In this document: piece by piece, positions 1-12,909 of the stretch
Position numbering within the stretch: the first letter of the stretch is position 1
Layout: every line of letters starts with the position of its first letter
From: Crotophaga sulcirostris
Taxonomy: Eukaryota > Chordata > Aves > Cuculiformes > Crotophagidae
Reading direction: 5' to 3'
NCBI GenBank assembly: GCA_013397455.1
Contig: VYZB01000237.1
Location: 102,701-166,700 of the forward strand
DNA: 64,000 nucleotides
Position numbers and translations under genes: made by a program
Notes under the pieces: model-generated
Told to the model about the DNA's origin: nothing
What the model saw: only the letters and a program-made list of their open reading frames with translations
The model's database searches: none

Positions 1-3000
1 CTGATATTCAAGACTCACTTCATAGCTTCTACTTGTGTTGTTCCCACTACTGAGTGATCCTTTCCCTAGTCAACCTCTTCCCTCATGAGTTTTCATGCTG
101 AGCCTGTGTTCCTCACATTTCCGACACGTTTGTTTCACATGCTTCAGCTGGACTGAGCTGATATTCTTAAACCTTTACTCATACTTCCTTCCTGCTCCTC
201 TAAGCTCTGTGTAACTTCTATGCATTTGTTACAGGTTCAGACATGAGGCTGACCAGTGCTGAAAACTTTCTCTATTTCAGTATGAATTCTAGCAAAAATA
301 GTAAGCTCATTTGGGTCCAGCTGTTCTAACAGAATCAGAGTGTAGCTCCAGGCAAGAGAAGGGTATGGCTTTTCCTACAGATTAGGAGAAAGAAATGTGT
401 AGAGAAAGATCTTTGTTAAATAATTTGAGAGGCTGAGAAGGAGAGTTTGGATTTTAGGGTTTTTTTGTTGTTTTGGGTTTCTTTTTGTTTATTTCTTTAC
501 AGGACTAATATTCTGGATTTGCGTGTTGCAAAATGGCTAAGATGTAATGCAGAGACAATACACTCATGAATAAATAATGTTAAGCTGTTTAAACGTAAAC
601 AGCATCATCTCAACATAAGCTGAATACGAGATGTTTTTTCAAAGAGCAGTTTGGGAAAAAGTGTGCTGATGGGTTTTTAAAATATGAGCTGGACAAAACC
701 CATGTAATAATTTGAATGGCATATCTTTAGTCATTAGACTTTTGAAAATGCGTTATCATAAATCTCCTTTGTAACACTGATCATGTAAGTTACCAAATGA
801 TGCACAATTATATGTATTTTAATTCATCAAGATTTGCAATTCCTATTAATACTGTAGTTTTTAAAGAAGGAGAATAAAGTGCCCAGTTCTTTTGAATTTC
901 AATGGAATTTGTTCACTTGACATCATTTAGATACCAATTGCTGTTTAAAATTACAAACTTTTAAAAAAGGCATTAAACCTTGGGGACTTTATGAATGCTT
1001 CTTTTGTTTCTGAATATTTTAACACCATTGAAATATTATGGGAGAGGAAGGAAGAGAGGAGGGAATAAAGAGGGAGAAAATGATGTGGGGGAAAAAAGGC
1101 AGTGGGAATAAGTAGGTAGGACCAAACTTTTAAATAATAGATATTTGCCCATGATAAATATTATTCCATTAAAAAAGGAACAATCAACAATGCTGAGGTA
1201 CATGATCTAGCACTGGAAGCAACCTTGGTAACATCAAATTATATGTGTGGGAAGTGTAGTGAACAGTGTCTCTCATTCTAGTGTAAAATACAAATAGAAC
1301 ATCAGGGGCTTGGATCAACTTGAACTTTAACTGTGAAGAAGGCTACTGAATCCTTCTAAAACTAACGTTTGAGAAGTCTCTTTTAAAATGCAATTGAATT
1401 AAGAATTTCTATTAAAATTTTACATGTTTTATGAATAAATGTTTCAATGCAATGTGAAAGTCTGTTAAAATCTAAAAATTAGCAATTGCTGAAGTTGCTG
1501 AAGTCAATTATATATGACAGCAACTCTTCTGATGTGCCATGAAGAAGGATTTACGCATGCAATTTCCACGTGACCTTATTTTCAGTTCTTCTGGTGCTTC
1601 AGCCTCTTAGAAAACCTTATTGTAAAACTTCTGCTTCTTCAATCTGAAAGAATCTTTCTGTCTTTTTGTCTCTTACTCTTACTTTGACCCTGAAGAGATT
1701 GATGGGAGGAGAAATAAAACCTTCTATCCTTTAAGGATTGCAGATACTTATATAAAGAGCTTTGTTTTCTTCCCAGAACAGCCTCTCAATATCATTCACA
1801 TATGCCCATATTTAATATTGCTTTCTTTAGCATCTCAAGGTTTATCTTAAAATAAAACCTAATGAAAATGAAAAAATACTTTCCATTAATTTGCAAACAT
1901 TTATAAAATGTTTATAGTTTCAAGAATCTTATTTCTGGATGAATATCTTCCCTTTTTTTGTGCCAAAATGGAGAATAAGAAAAGATTTTTTTTTCCAATA
2001 AATCTAAAGTACACATTAGTTTGAAACCCTACAGAAATGTTTTATAGAAATAAAAAATTCATTTCATGTTTTTAGTCATTTTAAAAAAACTCCTTTCCTT
2101 TAAATAGTAACTGTTTAGAAGTAAAAAGCACTATTCCAAAGTGGAACACTAGTTTAAAAAATACTAAACCAATTATTTTCAAAATATTTCATAGCCAAAA
2201 AATAGTTTAGCAAATGTGATTTGATTAAGTGATTCAGTTCACTATGAAAGACTGTTTGGAGGACTTCGTTTTTTGTTGAAGACATTCACTCAGCTTTCTT
2301 TGCAATGTCAGTTACATGAAAATCAATGTTTACCCAATCATTCAAGGATTCTGTACTATAAGGAGTACTGTAATCCCTGCATTTTATCTTTCTCTCTCCT
2401 ACTAGTTTGCCTCTTGAGATGGACAAAAAATAAAAATGACAAAAATGGTTTAACTACCTAAATAAAACATAGTTTGGAAAAGCTTAATGTAAGTATGAAA
2501 ATATTATGAAAGATGAAGGGAAGGTGTGAGGATGAGGAAGGTTAAAAATGTTCTCACTATAACATTACTCTGTCTGCTTCAAAACTTTCTTCTGAAAGGT
2601 TACCTCTAGCACTGCATTTTCCAGAAGGAAGGAGAAGGTGATGACAGAACATCATTACTAATAAGAGAACTGCATTCATTTATTGTGAGGCATGTTTGTG
2701 TTGTATGTCTGGTCTTGTATATGCCATTTCTTTATGATAAGAAATGTCATACTTGTCTCCATGCTGAACACGCGCTCATGTACACACACAAAATAACAAC
2801 AAACCCCCAAACCTCACAAAAAAACAATTAAAACTGATATAGTAGCAAAAAAACCACTAACACCAGCCACCCCCAAGAAAAATTGGGATGTGAAAACGTG
2901 CAGGTCTTAAATAAGATTAAAAGAGAAAGAGTATGAAGGAATGAAATTAGTTTATTGAGATGAATATGCAGTATAAGGCACTAAAATGCAAAGAAAGAAA

Positions 3001-4784
3001 ACAAATATTAACAACATATACTTGAAATTTTCGGACTTTTCTTAACTGGCAAAGATGCTGTATATCAACAAGGCTTTAAACAGTCAATAGCTACATCGTT
3101 TCCCACTTTCTATAATTGCTTCCACAATTTATAATAAAAGGTTAAAATGTGTATTTGTCATGTGAGATATATTGTCTTAGATTTCTCTGGTGCAATTTGC
3201 AATACCTTATTAAAATCTGTCTAGCAGCAAGAGTCAATTTAAAAAAAATATTATATTTTTCATGCTTGTCTTTAAAAAATAACATTTGATATTAAGTAAT
3301 AAAACCGAATCTGGTGTGATTAAACAAGAAAAATCTCTAAAAATGTTTTTTTTTCTGATGGATGTTGGGTAAGGCATGCATGAGAAAGAGAGGTTAAAGG
3401 TTTTTGAGGGAAAAAAATACATACTATTATCAAGATTGCATTTTAATAGGTGGGTAAGAACTATATAAACAACTTTATTCCTCACAAGAATCACAGAAAT
3501 TTGTTTCAGTAGTTGCCCATTGTCTTCAAAAGCCTCATCAGAAATATCCAAATATCATTTTAAAATACACTTGAGTTGTTTTGGAAGGCTGCCAGTACTC
3601 AGGCATACTGAAACTCAACGGTTTACTTTTCTGGCAACCAGATAGTGCTGCAACACAGATGTCATGGCAAAGAAGGAAGTATTTGAATTTAAAGAAACTG
3701 GCTTAGATTCTGCACAGTCAAAGGAGAAAGGAACAATACGTGGAAAATGTTCAGGTTAGAAATGCCTTGATGACGTGTTAGTAAAGTGGAGGTGAGACTG
3801 GTTTGGAGGACGCGTCAAAGGGTAGGATATTTGTGTCATTAAGAGAACTTCCTTGAATGTGGAACATGAAACAGAAGGACTAAGTCTATGAACTTCTCAG
3901 GGTGAAGAATGGAAAGGATGCAAAACAATATAAAAGAGAGAGATAAGGGAAAAAGATGGAACCAACCAACAACTGCAGTATCCAATTATGTGATCCTTTT
4001 GGCATCAAAGACTGCAGCTTTTATTGGTCCCAAAGGCACAAGCTTCAACTCCAAGCTCCTGTTAACTTGTATGTGAAAGAGGAAGGCATCTTAAATCTTA
4101 ATCGGTATTAGCAGCAGTGTGACAGGTTATTTTTTTGCTTGACACTTCTGCTAATTCCTAGACTTGATAATAGCTTTTTTCCCCTATGACACAGAATACT
4201 TTTAAAATGATTGACATTAAATGTTATTATACTGTTAGGAGATTCAGAATTAATTTTAATCAAATACCGTAGAAATGTTTTAGTTGTGTTTTTAGTATGT
4301 TGTTACAGATTTCAGTGATATACCAAGCTGGTAATTTATCATTTACTGTATATGGCAAGTGACACATTAATATTCAATATTTTTATAGCAAATGTAAAAA
4401 TTAATATCAGATCTGAAAAAAATACTTCTTACAAATGTTAAATAAGGTATTTAAGGAGCAAAAAAAACAAATAGGAAAATTCTACAAGTCAAGGAGTACA
4501 AGGAGTACTCTCTGCCTCAGAGAGTAAAATAATGACTATTTATATCTCTTCTCGACTCACCGAGAAGGATTTTGCATTCTAGTTACATGGTGTTCAGTAC
4601 AGGGTCAGTCAGTAACAAAAGCCAGTTACTTTGCTTTTTCTTTTGTTTGGATTCAGTTGGTATATGGACCAATCTTTAATGAAGCTGTTCCAGTGGTGGG
4701 AGATCAGCAGAATGATTTTACCTGTAGCTTAATTTGTCTATATTTACTGTAGAGATTCAGCAGAAAACACCATAAATAATTTCC
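1..4784. other. Unique-looking AT-rich DNA, no gene seen
   Basis: No open frame here exceeds about 105 codons and none has recognisable protein content. The only compositional landmark is a purine-rich run at about 1040-1080 (GGGAGAGGAAGGAAGAGAGG and following), continued by G and A runs to about 1105. Short A and T runs are frequent. No interspersed repeat, tRNA or small RNA gene was recognised. Confidence 0.6.
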
Positions 4785-4862
4785 CTATGCTATCTTCATA
4801 CATCAGTTTATCCTTACAAGAACCCTGTAGGAAGGTAATTATGATTCTCTTCATGAGTAGCT
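4785..4862 (-). repeat. Ancient MIR/L2-type SINE/LINE 3' fragment
   Basis: The segment reads like a diverged reverse complement of the MIR/L2 3' region. A stretch resembling 'ATC.TCA..TTTATCCTTACAA' is followed by 'GAACCCTGTAGGAAGGTA', then 'ATTATGATTCTC' in place of the usual ATTATTATCCCC. MIR and L2 share this module and are old amniote repeats that survive in birds as short, strongly diverged pieces. The match is by eye and only about 75 bp long, so it could be coincidental. Confidence 0.4.
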
Positions 4863-4898
4863 GCTTTCTTTTCTTTTTCTTCTCTGTATTTGATTCAG

Positions 4899-4971
4899 GT
4901 CTGTGATCTAAGGATTAAAAAAATCTCTACTGATTCCTTCCATAAGTTTGTCTGCCTTTGCTCCATACGAG
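4899..4971 (+). other. Exon-like 73-nt segment between strong splice-site matches
   Basis: A long pyrimidine run (about 4864-4890) leads to TTTGATTCAG ending at 4898, a good acceptor match. The segment ends GAG followed by GTGAGT at 4972, close to the donor consensus. The 73 nt are open in the frame starting at 4899 (VCDLRIKKISTDSFHKF and on). No partner exon was found nearby and the peptide is not recognised. In 64 kb of AT-rich DNA several such pairs are expected by chance, so this may be a non-coding RNA exon or nothing. Confidence 0.18.
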
Positions 4972-5776
4972 GTGAGTTAACGATACAGGGAGTAGCAGAA
5001 ACAGTGAGACTTGGCTTCCTACATATGCTTATTGAAACTACTGATACATTTAGGAGAAGATCTCTACCTGGTGTAGATTCTTTGTTGTCTAGACAGATGG
5101 GAACTTGCCTTACAGAGTTTGTCTATGTTACAGAGGACCCTGTTTTACCAAAAGTGACAAAACTTGTAGGAATATAACATTTTTCAAAATCTCTTTTCCT
5201 CTGTTGAGTTAGACGGAGTGGAGCAAAGTTTCTGAAGAAAGTGAGAAGAAATGCAAGTGAAAAGACGGAACTTGGTCATTTAAAGTGCTTGTCCCTGAGG
5301 AAATGGGTTGTAAAACAACTGCCAATCACTTATTTCCAGCATGTTTTAGGGCTTACAAATATTAATTAAATTCATCTCTTACTCTCAATTACTTGCTACG
5401 TTTCAAGGTTTTCTTGAAATTTTCCAAGTTCTCACCTGGGAGTAGAGTTTCCCATAAAATGAAACATCACTCAGGATTTTCAGTGTCAGGGACAACCTTG
5501 ACTTGTTTTGTTGTGGTTTTGGCACAGTGCTGGTTGGAAATATTGAGGATAGTTCAATGAAAGTGATATCAAAATAAATGCCATATGGAAATTTTAAATT
5601 AGACGACGTTATTTTCCTTTTGTCTGAAATTTGAATTGTATGATTTATCTATCTACATCCTAAAAGCTTTCACCGTAGTAGTTAGAACCATCCAGAGGGG
5701 CATAAGGTATAACAAAGTCTCCAAAAGAAGTATATATAATTTCTGCATTTTTGTATTAGTACAAGTTGGCATGCCA
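4972..5776. other. Unique-looking DNA, nothing recognised
   Basis: AT-rich sequence between the exon-like segment and the first CR1 copy. No repeats or genes were recognised. Confidence 0.55.
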
Positions 5777-6354
5777 GCAGGTTGAGGGGGGTGATGTTAC
5801 CCCTCTACTCTGCTCTTGTGAGACCCCACGTGGAGTATTGTGCCCAGTTCTGAAATCCCAAACATAAGTAGGATATGGAACTGTTGAAATAGGTCCAGAG
5901 GAGGGTTATGAGGATGATCGGAGGGCTGGAGCACCTATACGATGAGGAAAGGCTGAGAGATAGGCTTGTTCAGCCTAGAGAAGAGAAGACTCAGGGGAGA
6001 CTTTATAGTGGCCTTCCAGTACCTGAAGTGGGTCTACAAGAAAGCTGGGGAGGGACTTTTTACAAGGGCGTGTAGTGATAGGACAAGGGGGAATGGCCTC
6101 AAATTGGAAGGGGGAAGATTTAAATTAGACATTAGGAAGAAATTCTTCACGATGAGGGTGGTGACACTGGAACAGGCTGCTCTGGGAAGCTGTGGATGCC
6201 CCTTCCTTGGAAGCATTCAAGGCAAGGTTGGATGGGGTCTTACACAACTTATTCTAGTGGGAAGTGTCCCTGCCCATGGCAGTGGGGTTGGAACTACATG
6301 ATTTTTTAGATTCCTTCCAACTCACACCATTCTATGGTTCTATGTTTCTATGAT
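5777..6354 (+). mobile_element. CR1 LINE, 5'-truncated 3' end, sense
   Basis: This is the 3' end of a CR1 non-LTR retrotransposon, about 580 bp, truncated at the 5' end as most CR1 copies are. It shows the characteristic run from 'CCCCTCTACTCTGCTCTTGTGAG', through the region coding RMI.GLEHL and [10 protein letters not shown], to a tail of imperfect ATTCTATG repeats at about 6330-6354. The C-terminal part of ORF2 is still readable ([20 protein letters not shown], then LDIRKKFF). Near 6161-6165 the sequence reads GTGGTGACACTGG where family members usually have GAGACACTGG. This apparent 2-nt deletion throws the rest of the frame out. The copy is therefore dead. Family identity is secure, the exact subfamily is not. 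Confidence 0.93.
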
Positions 6355-6459
6355 CTTATCCCTAATCTTCCCTGTTATGTTTTGTAGTGCAAAGAGTGTT
6401 AAGGTTTCCTTCAATATGTACAGGCAAGGTTTTATTCGTAGTTCTCCGCTCTTATCTGA
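6355..6459. other. Short unique stretch
   Basis: AT-rich flank downstream of the CR1 tail. Nothing was recognised. Confidence 0.5.
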
Positions 6460-6479
6460 TGTCATTTATATAAATGACA
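6460..6479. repeat. Perfect 20-bp palindrome
   Basis: TGTCATTTATATAAATGACA equals its own reverse complement. Fewer than one such perfect 20-mer is expected in a window of this size. It lies about 105 bp beyond the CR1 tail. It might be a chance palindrome, a dimeric transcription-factor site or a small hairpin. Confidence 0.85.
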
Positions 6480-9119
6480 CATTTTGGAGGTAATTTCCCA
6501 AAACTTGACTGATATGACTCTTCTAAATCATACAATGTAGAAGAATCTGGAGTCTTCAAAGGGTAGGTATTAGAAATGTAGCTCTAGAGTCACAGAAGCT
6601 GCAGTAAATACCTTCTGTTCAGTACTTCCATGGATAAGAATTTGTCAATATGTGGAATAGTTTTTCTAAATTGCTAGATGCATGCTCAACTGGAACCTAA
6701 AGGTGTAGAGATTCAAATACAGATTTAAATTACTTTTTTTTAATGTGAAATTGTTAAGGACAGAATACCATATGGTTAGGTTAAATTACAGTTTGCAATT
6801 TTACCTCTTTAGAATTATTATCTGATAATTGTTTTCTCAAAATGATCTGTCCTGCAATATGTAGTAATATCCTCTTCATACCTATTGATAGGTACTTACT
6901 TTGCCCTATACAGTGCATTTGAAAATAAGTCATATTAATTATAATTAAAATAAAGATTACAGTATAATGCTGTTGGATTCTTTTTATTTTGTCTCAGAAG
7001 TGATTCATTAGAGATTTGTTCTCTAATAATATTTCCTTTTTAAGAGAAATCTCAGTAGACATTTTGAAATAGAACTAAAGGATAAAGATAATATGTTTGT
7101 TCATTTTATTTAAATAAAATATTTTCTGATGGGAAAGTATCTGAGCAACAAGTCTGAAAGCTAATCAGGCAATTCAGTGGCAAAACATTTGGAGAACCTT
7201 AAAAAAAATCCCTCTCTGGCATTTAGAAGACTGAATAAGAGCACAGGGAATTTGTGGATTGTTGTCAAACTTTCAAAGCAGCATATTAGAACATTCAAAA
7301 GTCTTCTGACATTTGAAACTTTTAAGACCTATCCACTAGGGTTACTTGCTGTGGTAAGGAATACATTAACTAGAATAATCCTTAAAATAAATTATGATAG
7401 TCAATTGAATTTGATTATAGTGACTGAATTAAAATAATTAATTCAAAGAAAATTTGCACTCCAGAATACCAAGAGGAAACTCAGAATCCCCGTATTTCAT
7501 GCAACAAAACTGAGTTTGCATAAATATAGCCCAACTTTACGTAAGTAGAACATAAGGGAGAATGCAGGGAGAAAAACTAAGATTTAAAATAAATTTTTAA
7601 ATGCTTGCTCAGTTGATGGATCAAAGAACAGATGATGTTTAGGTCAAACCAACAAAGGAGACTAACCTGATCACTTTCAGTCACTTTGTCCTGCATTTCA
7701 TGTGCCTACATTTTAGCTTGCAGTCATCTTGGGAAGGGAACTGTCTAAACTGAATTGAATTGATATAAGCCATTTCTGACAAGGAAACAGGGTAGATCTT
7801 CTGAAACTCAGGAAGTGAGTGATTCACTAAAGAGTAGAGTATTATTCAGGAAATATCAGAAATAAATGTTAAGACTAAACCATATTTTCACACACAGGAT
7901 CCATCAATCACCTAACCTCACCCCTTTTACAAGTAGTAGTCCTTGAAAAGAGCACTGATGAATCATTTTTTCACTGAGTGAAAAAGTGTCCATTGCCATT
8001 AGCTTCACTTGTGCTGCAGAGACAAGGGACTCTGTTCTGTGCCAGGGAAGGAGAGAGGAATGAACTCTGCTTTATTTGAGAGAAAATGCTCCGTTCAATA
8101 AAATTTGCCTTGTATTACCCATCTATACATATAACCTTCAATACTGTCAAATTAAATTTTTTTTGACAGATAACCTGTAGGCTAGTCACATGAAAATATG
8201 GCACTTACAAGAATTGCTCATTTTGCAAATATAAAACTTGTTAATAAAATCCTGTTACAGCTGTGATTTTTTAGTGCTCTGCAAGTTCATACAGTAACAC
8301 TTCAGTTCTCAGGAGCCTAGGCAAAAAAAAAGCTAAGAAACTTTAATACTGCAGTGTCATCTTATGAGATTAACATCCCATGAATTTTGGTGCACCGTCT
8401 GCTTCAGATTGGCTGGAGACTCACAGACACCTCAAACATAACTGCTATTTCTAATCTTGACTTGAAGCATATGGACCCACATAAAATTAGAAAGCAGGGA
8501 CAAAAAAGCATTGTGTGTGCCTTTGAATGAGAAGATTTTTGTCAAGTAACTTTCTGACACATCTAAAGTAAACTCCAGAACACTAGTAGTTCAGTATTCT
8601 TACAATATTTGTGGAGGCAAAATTTCTAGACTCATATGGATCTGGATTTGGTTCATCTTTGATACTGAATTCTTTGCCTTGTTTTCCTACATTTCTTCTG
8701 TAGTCAGAGGAAGTAATTCAAAGAGTAGGTCCTGTTCTGTCATTATAAATCAAGGAATGGCACAGTTCATGAGTGGGGGAGTAGCCAACTAAGATTTTGT
8801 AAAGGTGGATAGCAAAAGCTTTTTTAAAGAAATCTCCTTGTAACGTTTAATGGTAGGGAGCAAAGTTAAGGCAGAAGGCTGAGGAATGTAGAGACGCTGT
8901 TCTGAGGATTGTAGTTTGGATGCTTGACTGTGTAGAACTGGTCAGAAGTCCTCAAGTTTTCAGACGTAAAGAGAGGTTGTTTGTACTCAGATTCCTCTCA
9001 CATGAAAATTCTCATGGGAAAAGCAACCTCTCTTGACTGTTTTCCCCACACGACCAGTTGCATGGTTGGGCTGAGCCTTAGGTTCTTGTTTGATCATACT
9101 AGAGGAACATTCATCATGT
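6480..9119. other. Unique-looking AT-rich DNA, no gene seen
   Basis: The open frame at 7177-7437 (86 codons) is lysine- and leucine-rich, as expected from AT-rich random sequence, and resembles no known family. Short A/T runs are present (for example at 8155-8165 and 8320-8332). No interspersed repeat was recognised with confidence. Confidence 0.55.
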
Positions 9120-9560
9120 GCAGGTCATATATGGTTTCATGAGCATTCATATAGGTAGGGTGATGAGGTTTGGATGGTGATGTAGTCTAACAGCACATTA
9201 TAATTCAAACTTTATCAAGGCAGTAAGAACGATGAGCAGCAATGCACCCACACAATGACTCACTCAATCACTCGCAGCAAACACAGGATTGTTAGTAGTA
9301 CCATGGCTCCAGTGGGGTGTCAGGGACACTTATTAAGGGTCTTTCTTGATTCATACGTTGAGAGTAAGAGACTTCTTGCTCAGCTGCTGTGCTGCGAATT
9401 GGTGTGACCCAGTTATATAGTCAAACTCTCCTACACTTGAGAACTTGCACTTTTTCTGATGGACTGAACCTCAGCGAAACTCACCCAAAACTTTAGTCAG
9501 TTTCCAGATTGTGACCCATTACTGGTGTCTCCATCTGTTCACACTTCTGAACCTGAAAAA
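9120..9560 (-). mobile_element. Probable decayed retroviral LTR, antisense
   Basis: Read on the minus strand this stretch has the layout of an LTR. A TATA-like TATATAA lies at 9419-9413 and is followed by moderately GC-rich sequence. About 200 nt downstream comes GATAAAGTTTGAATTATAAT (9216-9197), which resembles an AATAAA-type polyadenylation region. Its composition is less AT-rich than its flanks. No second LTR, primer-binding site or polyprotein remnant was identified, and I could not place the exact TG/CA ends or a target-site duplication. It could instead be an ordinary unique promoter-like segment. Boundaries are approximate. Confidence 0.4.
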
Positions 9561-12500
9561 GCAAACAAGCACTTGTGTTGACTCCCAAAACATGCTGTTT
9601 AACCATGTCTTGCAGAATTGAAGGTAAATCTATTGAGTAATACAGTTTTAAATGCAGTGTTTGAATGACTTTAACAATCTCTGCTACAGAGTTGACTGTA
9701 AAATCAATTGATTTACACTGGAACTCTGTCTATTGCACCTTCATCTATAGAAAACAAAGTAAAAGGGAACCCTCTGATCATCTAAATCATTGTGTGACAA
9801 TAAGTGCTATTGAATAGGTGATGCTGAGGGACAGCAGAGAGGCAGTAGGGAATAGAAGGGCTGGGGACAACTGACCCATCAGCTTTCATTTACAAATATT
9901 TTTTTCTATGAATGTCTCCAGAGTTTCTTTCAGAAAGAATTCAAGGAGAATTCATCCTTTGACCATAAACATGGCACAGTGTGGGTTTCATCTGAGGCTC
10001 ATACTCTCAGCTTGGACATGTAGTAGCTACATTCCCCTCTTACCCTTTGCTGAGAGGTAGAGAGCAACAGTATAAATGTCTTCACTTTTCTGTTTGAAGT
10101 ATCACTAAGGGCTCCTCAGAGAGACAGGAATGTCAGCAAGTTCCTTTAAACTATTATTTAAATAAAGTCAAGTGGATCTACCCCATTGTTCTTTTTCAGA
10201 CACTGTTTCATAGTCAGACATGTGTTGCTACTGTGACACCAAGGAGCCTCTCAAAGCTTTGAACATTTGCAATGGTATCTTGTGAGAAAAAACTGGTGTC
10301 TCTCAGCAGGAATTATATTGTGTGCAAATTCAGACAATCTTAGCTGCACAAAGCACAGCTGAGTTGAATTTTTATACTTTATTTCAAAATCTGTAAAGCA
10401 ATAATTTTGATTTTAAACTAAATAATTGAGCTCTTAATATGCTGTAATATACCAGGAGCCCTAGGAAATGACGTATCTTGCCTATGACTTTTTCTGATCC
10501 CGTTTAGGTGGGCTTTTTCTTCAACTGGAAATGAATTGTGACATCAAAATAGTGAAATACCACAGTACCCTGGGGATGAGAGATGCTGCAAGCCTATCAA
10601 TTGCCTAAAATGCTCACAAAACACCAAATACTTCACATTCTGCTCCTCAATTCTTTTACTCCTAGCTGAAAACAACATCAAAATATCTGCCAAGTGTTCA
10701 TCTATGCCTTATCCTTTTTTAAGACTGTCAAGCACGTTCAACCCATAAGCAGTATAATCTGCTCTGACATCTTCATGCTACTAGATTTTCTTTAAGTATT
10801 TTACAATTAATAAATTTCTAAATCCATCTGGGATAATTGTTTATATCACAGAAACCATCCTAAAATATATACATAAAATTGAATTGTCAGCATATATTTT
10901 GTTATAGAATGAAACATGTTTTTTACTATTGCCCTGTTGTTCTTTTCATATTACTGCTTCCTGCTGGTTTTCAAATAGCTTTTACATCCCTGCAATTGCC
11001 ACTAGTAAACTGAAAATATACGCATATTGATATCACAGAAATAAGAATACAATTACATTAAAATCTAAGCTATTTTTATTATCTATTACTTTCTTTACCT
11101 GATGTATTTCTTTAAAAGACATATTTATGCTTTAGGCATATTCAGGCATAAATAAACATATTTATACATATGTAAACTTACATGCTCTCTTGCAATATAC
11201 CACAAACTTTGGGAAAATAAGGAATCTTAGCAGGGAAATGCATAAATAGTACTTCTTTTTGCTTCCAGGATATTCACACAGTCTTATAAAAGGAATTGAA
11301 TAACTTAACGTCCTTTGTTTTCCAGATTTTTGATAGCGCTAGTACAGTTTTTCCTTGAATAAAAAAATGGGTCAAATTCATTATTTTATGATTGCATAAA
11401 ATTCCCTAGTATTTTTTTTTCTTCTCCATTGAATTACTAACAGGCATATTATGAAACTGACAGGAACACCACTTGCAACATAATGGTAATGAAAGTGAAA
11501 TAAAGCATTATTACTGCCTTCCCTTTTATTCTTTTTCTGTTGTCAGAAACAAGGCATGTTATTTAGAGCACTGTTGAGTTGTTTGCCACAGCGCTAGAAA
11601 AACCATTTGACTTGCATGACGAACCATAGGTTTCTTTCCTTCCAATCACCTCTTCATAACTAATTTTATTTGTTTGTTATATAGTAAAAAATCTAGTCCT
11701 AATCCAAACTTAAGATCAGGTTTACAGTCTCACAACATACAAAGTGTTCACTTCTTTTTAAATGGGGGATTCTGAAGCTTAAGAAGAATTATTGGAATGC
11801 AGTGTTAGCCTCATTCCTGTGCTTAATCTCACATTGAACATTGCCAGTCCTCCTTTAGAGAAACTTGCAACGTAGGTAAAAGTCTGCTTGCTGAATGTCT
11901 GTACTCAATAAATCTGTATAAAGGAGCATTTTTGTCCCTAAATCATGAAATATCTGTCCTTAAACTGCATAGAAGTATAAGACTAAATATGGGTAAATGA
12001 GGCATTGGTTAATTTATCCTGCGTAGTAGCCACTAGTAGGGATTTATCAAGTGTTCTGGATGGAATCAAAGTTGCTCTTTCCTAGAATAATACTTTAATG
12101 AGGCTGGAGATAGGACACAACCTATTATCAGTTAAGAATTTTTTCATGTGGACTTTATTGGCAGACAAGGATAAAATTTTGTCTTCATGCATGGTAAACT
12201 TAAATTGAGCTGTCTAAACTCACAAAATTAATTACACATCCAGGCATAACCTCAGTGCCAATTTAAGCAGCTATGTTCAGTAAAGACACTGTAACTGCAT
12301 CATCTTCAGAGCAATCTGATTCATATATTCCCTTTCTGGCCATTTATTACAGTGTTTATGTGTTTTACATTTCTGTATATTCTGTTCAAACCAAAATATT
12401 TTCCTTCTAGTCTTTCAAAGGGCACTTTAAAGTTGTGTTGCAGTTATGGTTTATATTGTTGCTTCGGTCCCTTAAGTTTAAATGCTTCTCTTGTGGGTTG

Positions 12501-12890
12501 AACAGGTTATTACAAATCTAGACAGTAAAATAAAAACCTCAAACACTGTAAGATTGAACTAGTTTTAATACTTAACTCCTGAATTTAACCTGTTTTTTTG
12601 ACTATAAGTAATCTTCACTCTTACTTGCTCTGTTTAAATTCTTAAGTTAAATTATTTGCAAGGTAGGTATTCTGATGCATGTAAGAAATGACACTTCGTG
12701 CCTACATTTAAATAGTCCTACTGGATCTACTGGGATGAAACACTGCACTCTTTTTCATCAAAAATGATGTCTTTAGTGACTAGGCTGAAGACTTAATGTT
12801 GGTCGTAAATGCTCAGTAAACATTAATTGTTTTATATGATTTGGAACATGCTTAGTGCCTCATTTTCATTCTTGCCATTCTCCTTGTTCT
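9561..12890. other. Unique-looking AT-rich DNA, no gene seen
   Basis: No coding potential or repeat family was recognised. A small inverted repeat occurs at 11122-11130 and 11146-11154 (TATTTATGC / GCATAAATA). CTATTTTTAT near 11071 matches the MEF2 consensus, but single motifs of this kind are common in AT-rich DNA. Confidence 0.5.
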
Positions 12891-12909
12891 CTTTCTCTCT
12901 CTCTCTCTT
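12891..12909. repeat. (TC)n simple repeat
   Basis: A short CT dinucleotide tract of about 19 bp, beginning CTTTCTCTCT and ending CTCTCTCTT, which runs directly into a TAAT-rich palindromic stretch. Confidence 0.9.

Noticed and set aside
5966..6301. 111-codon open frame
   Set aside because: It is the end of CR1 ORF2 joined to out-of-frame 3' sequence by a small deletion, not a host gene.
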